Positions 12,350-12,445 of a DNA stretch of 12,445 bases are shown here, piece by piece. The notes under the pieces were generated by a model that saw only the letters and a list, made by a program, of their open reading frames with translations, was not told the DNA's origin and did no database searches. The stretch is from Clostridia bacterium. GTDB taxonomy: Bacteria > Bacillota_A > Clostridia > Christensenellales > Aristaeellaceae. The stretch is from NCBI GenBank assembly GCA_017398245.1, contig JAFQGN010000029.1, forward strand, positions 1 to 12,445. Reading direction: 5' to 3'. Within the stretch, counting starts at the first letter, position 1. The number at the start of each line of letters is the position of its first letter. Position numbers and translations under genes: made by a program.

Positions 12350-12445
12350 TTACAACTTCAACATTGCAATAATCTCATTTCCATCCATTTCACCAGTTTC
12401 GACAAAACCAAAGCTCGCATACAACCTTCTGGCTACCTCATTTTC
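12350..12445 (-). CDS. C-terminal end of a GNAT-family N-acetyltransferase (partial, runs off the right edge)
   Basis: The last 31 codons and a TAA of a leftward gene lie here. The translation begins ENEVARRLYASFGFVETGEM and continues DGNEIIAMLKL. An N-x-x-A-x-x-L-Y-x-x-x-G-F-x-x-T-G pattern followed by a hydrophobic final strand is characteristic of the acetyl-CoA-binding end of GNAT enzymes. The 5' part is outside the window, so the substrate is unknown. The DNA is visibly AT-richer (AAT, TTG, ATT, AGA codons) than everything to its left, which hints at recent acquisition. Confidence 0.8.
   Translation of the reverse strand, partial: ENEVARRLYASFGFVETGEMDGNEIIAMLKL

Overview
The window looks like a GC-rich, endospore-forming member of the Bacillota (class Clostridia, probably a gut lineage). 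The pointers are a SpoIID-type sporulation protein, a PyrR-regulated uracil gene pair with an attenuator leader, a split CHR (chromate family) transporter pair, a YugP-type zinc protease and Gram-positive ribosome binding sites. Genus cannot be fixed from the sequence alone.

Layout. (1) Positions 1-3109 hold a leftward cluster: an M19 dipeptidase, a cation diffusion facilitator with a manganese-type metal site, and a GNAT acetyltransferase, followed by an array of small hairpins. (2) Divergent from the dipeptidase, with two good promoters back to back, a rightward operon (3288-5405) encodes both halves of a split CHR anion transporter and an atypical short-chain dehydrogenase. (3) A pyrimidine module (5416-7830) has a promoter, a PyrR-binding hairpin, a terminator, pyrR, a 207-nt gap holding what looks like a collapsed second copy of the leader, and a uracil permease gene with its own terminator. 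(4) A 450-nt non-coding stretch (7831-8285) carries two copies of the hairpin repeat family plus a separate module of about 220 nt bounded by two covarying hairpins. (5) A leftward SpoIID lipoprotein gene stands divergent to a rightward operon (9463-12257): YugP-like protease, cyclase-family hydrolase, URO-D-family protein and a small two-helix membrane protein. The last two genes are separated by tandem repeats of the end of the URO-D-family gene. (6) A bidirectional terminator precedes the tail of an AT-richer leftward GNAT gene that runs off the right edge.

How it works together. PyrR and the permease form a clear salvage and uptake unit controlled by uracil nucleotides. The CHR pair should act as one two-subunit transporter. 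The cyclase, URO-D-family protein and small membrane protein are tightly packed and probably co-transcribed, but no pathway can be named. No phage, insertion sequence, CRISPR, tRNA or rRNA is visible. The most unusual content is non-coding: the repeat family placed at gene ends, the twin-hairpin module, the duplicated gene junction at 11826-12029, and the decayed PyrR leader.
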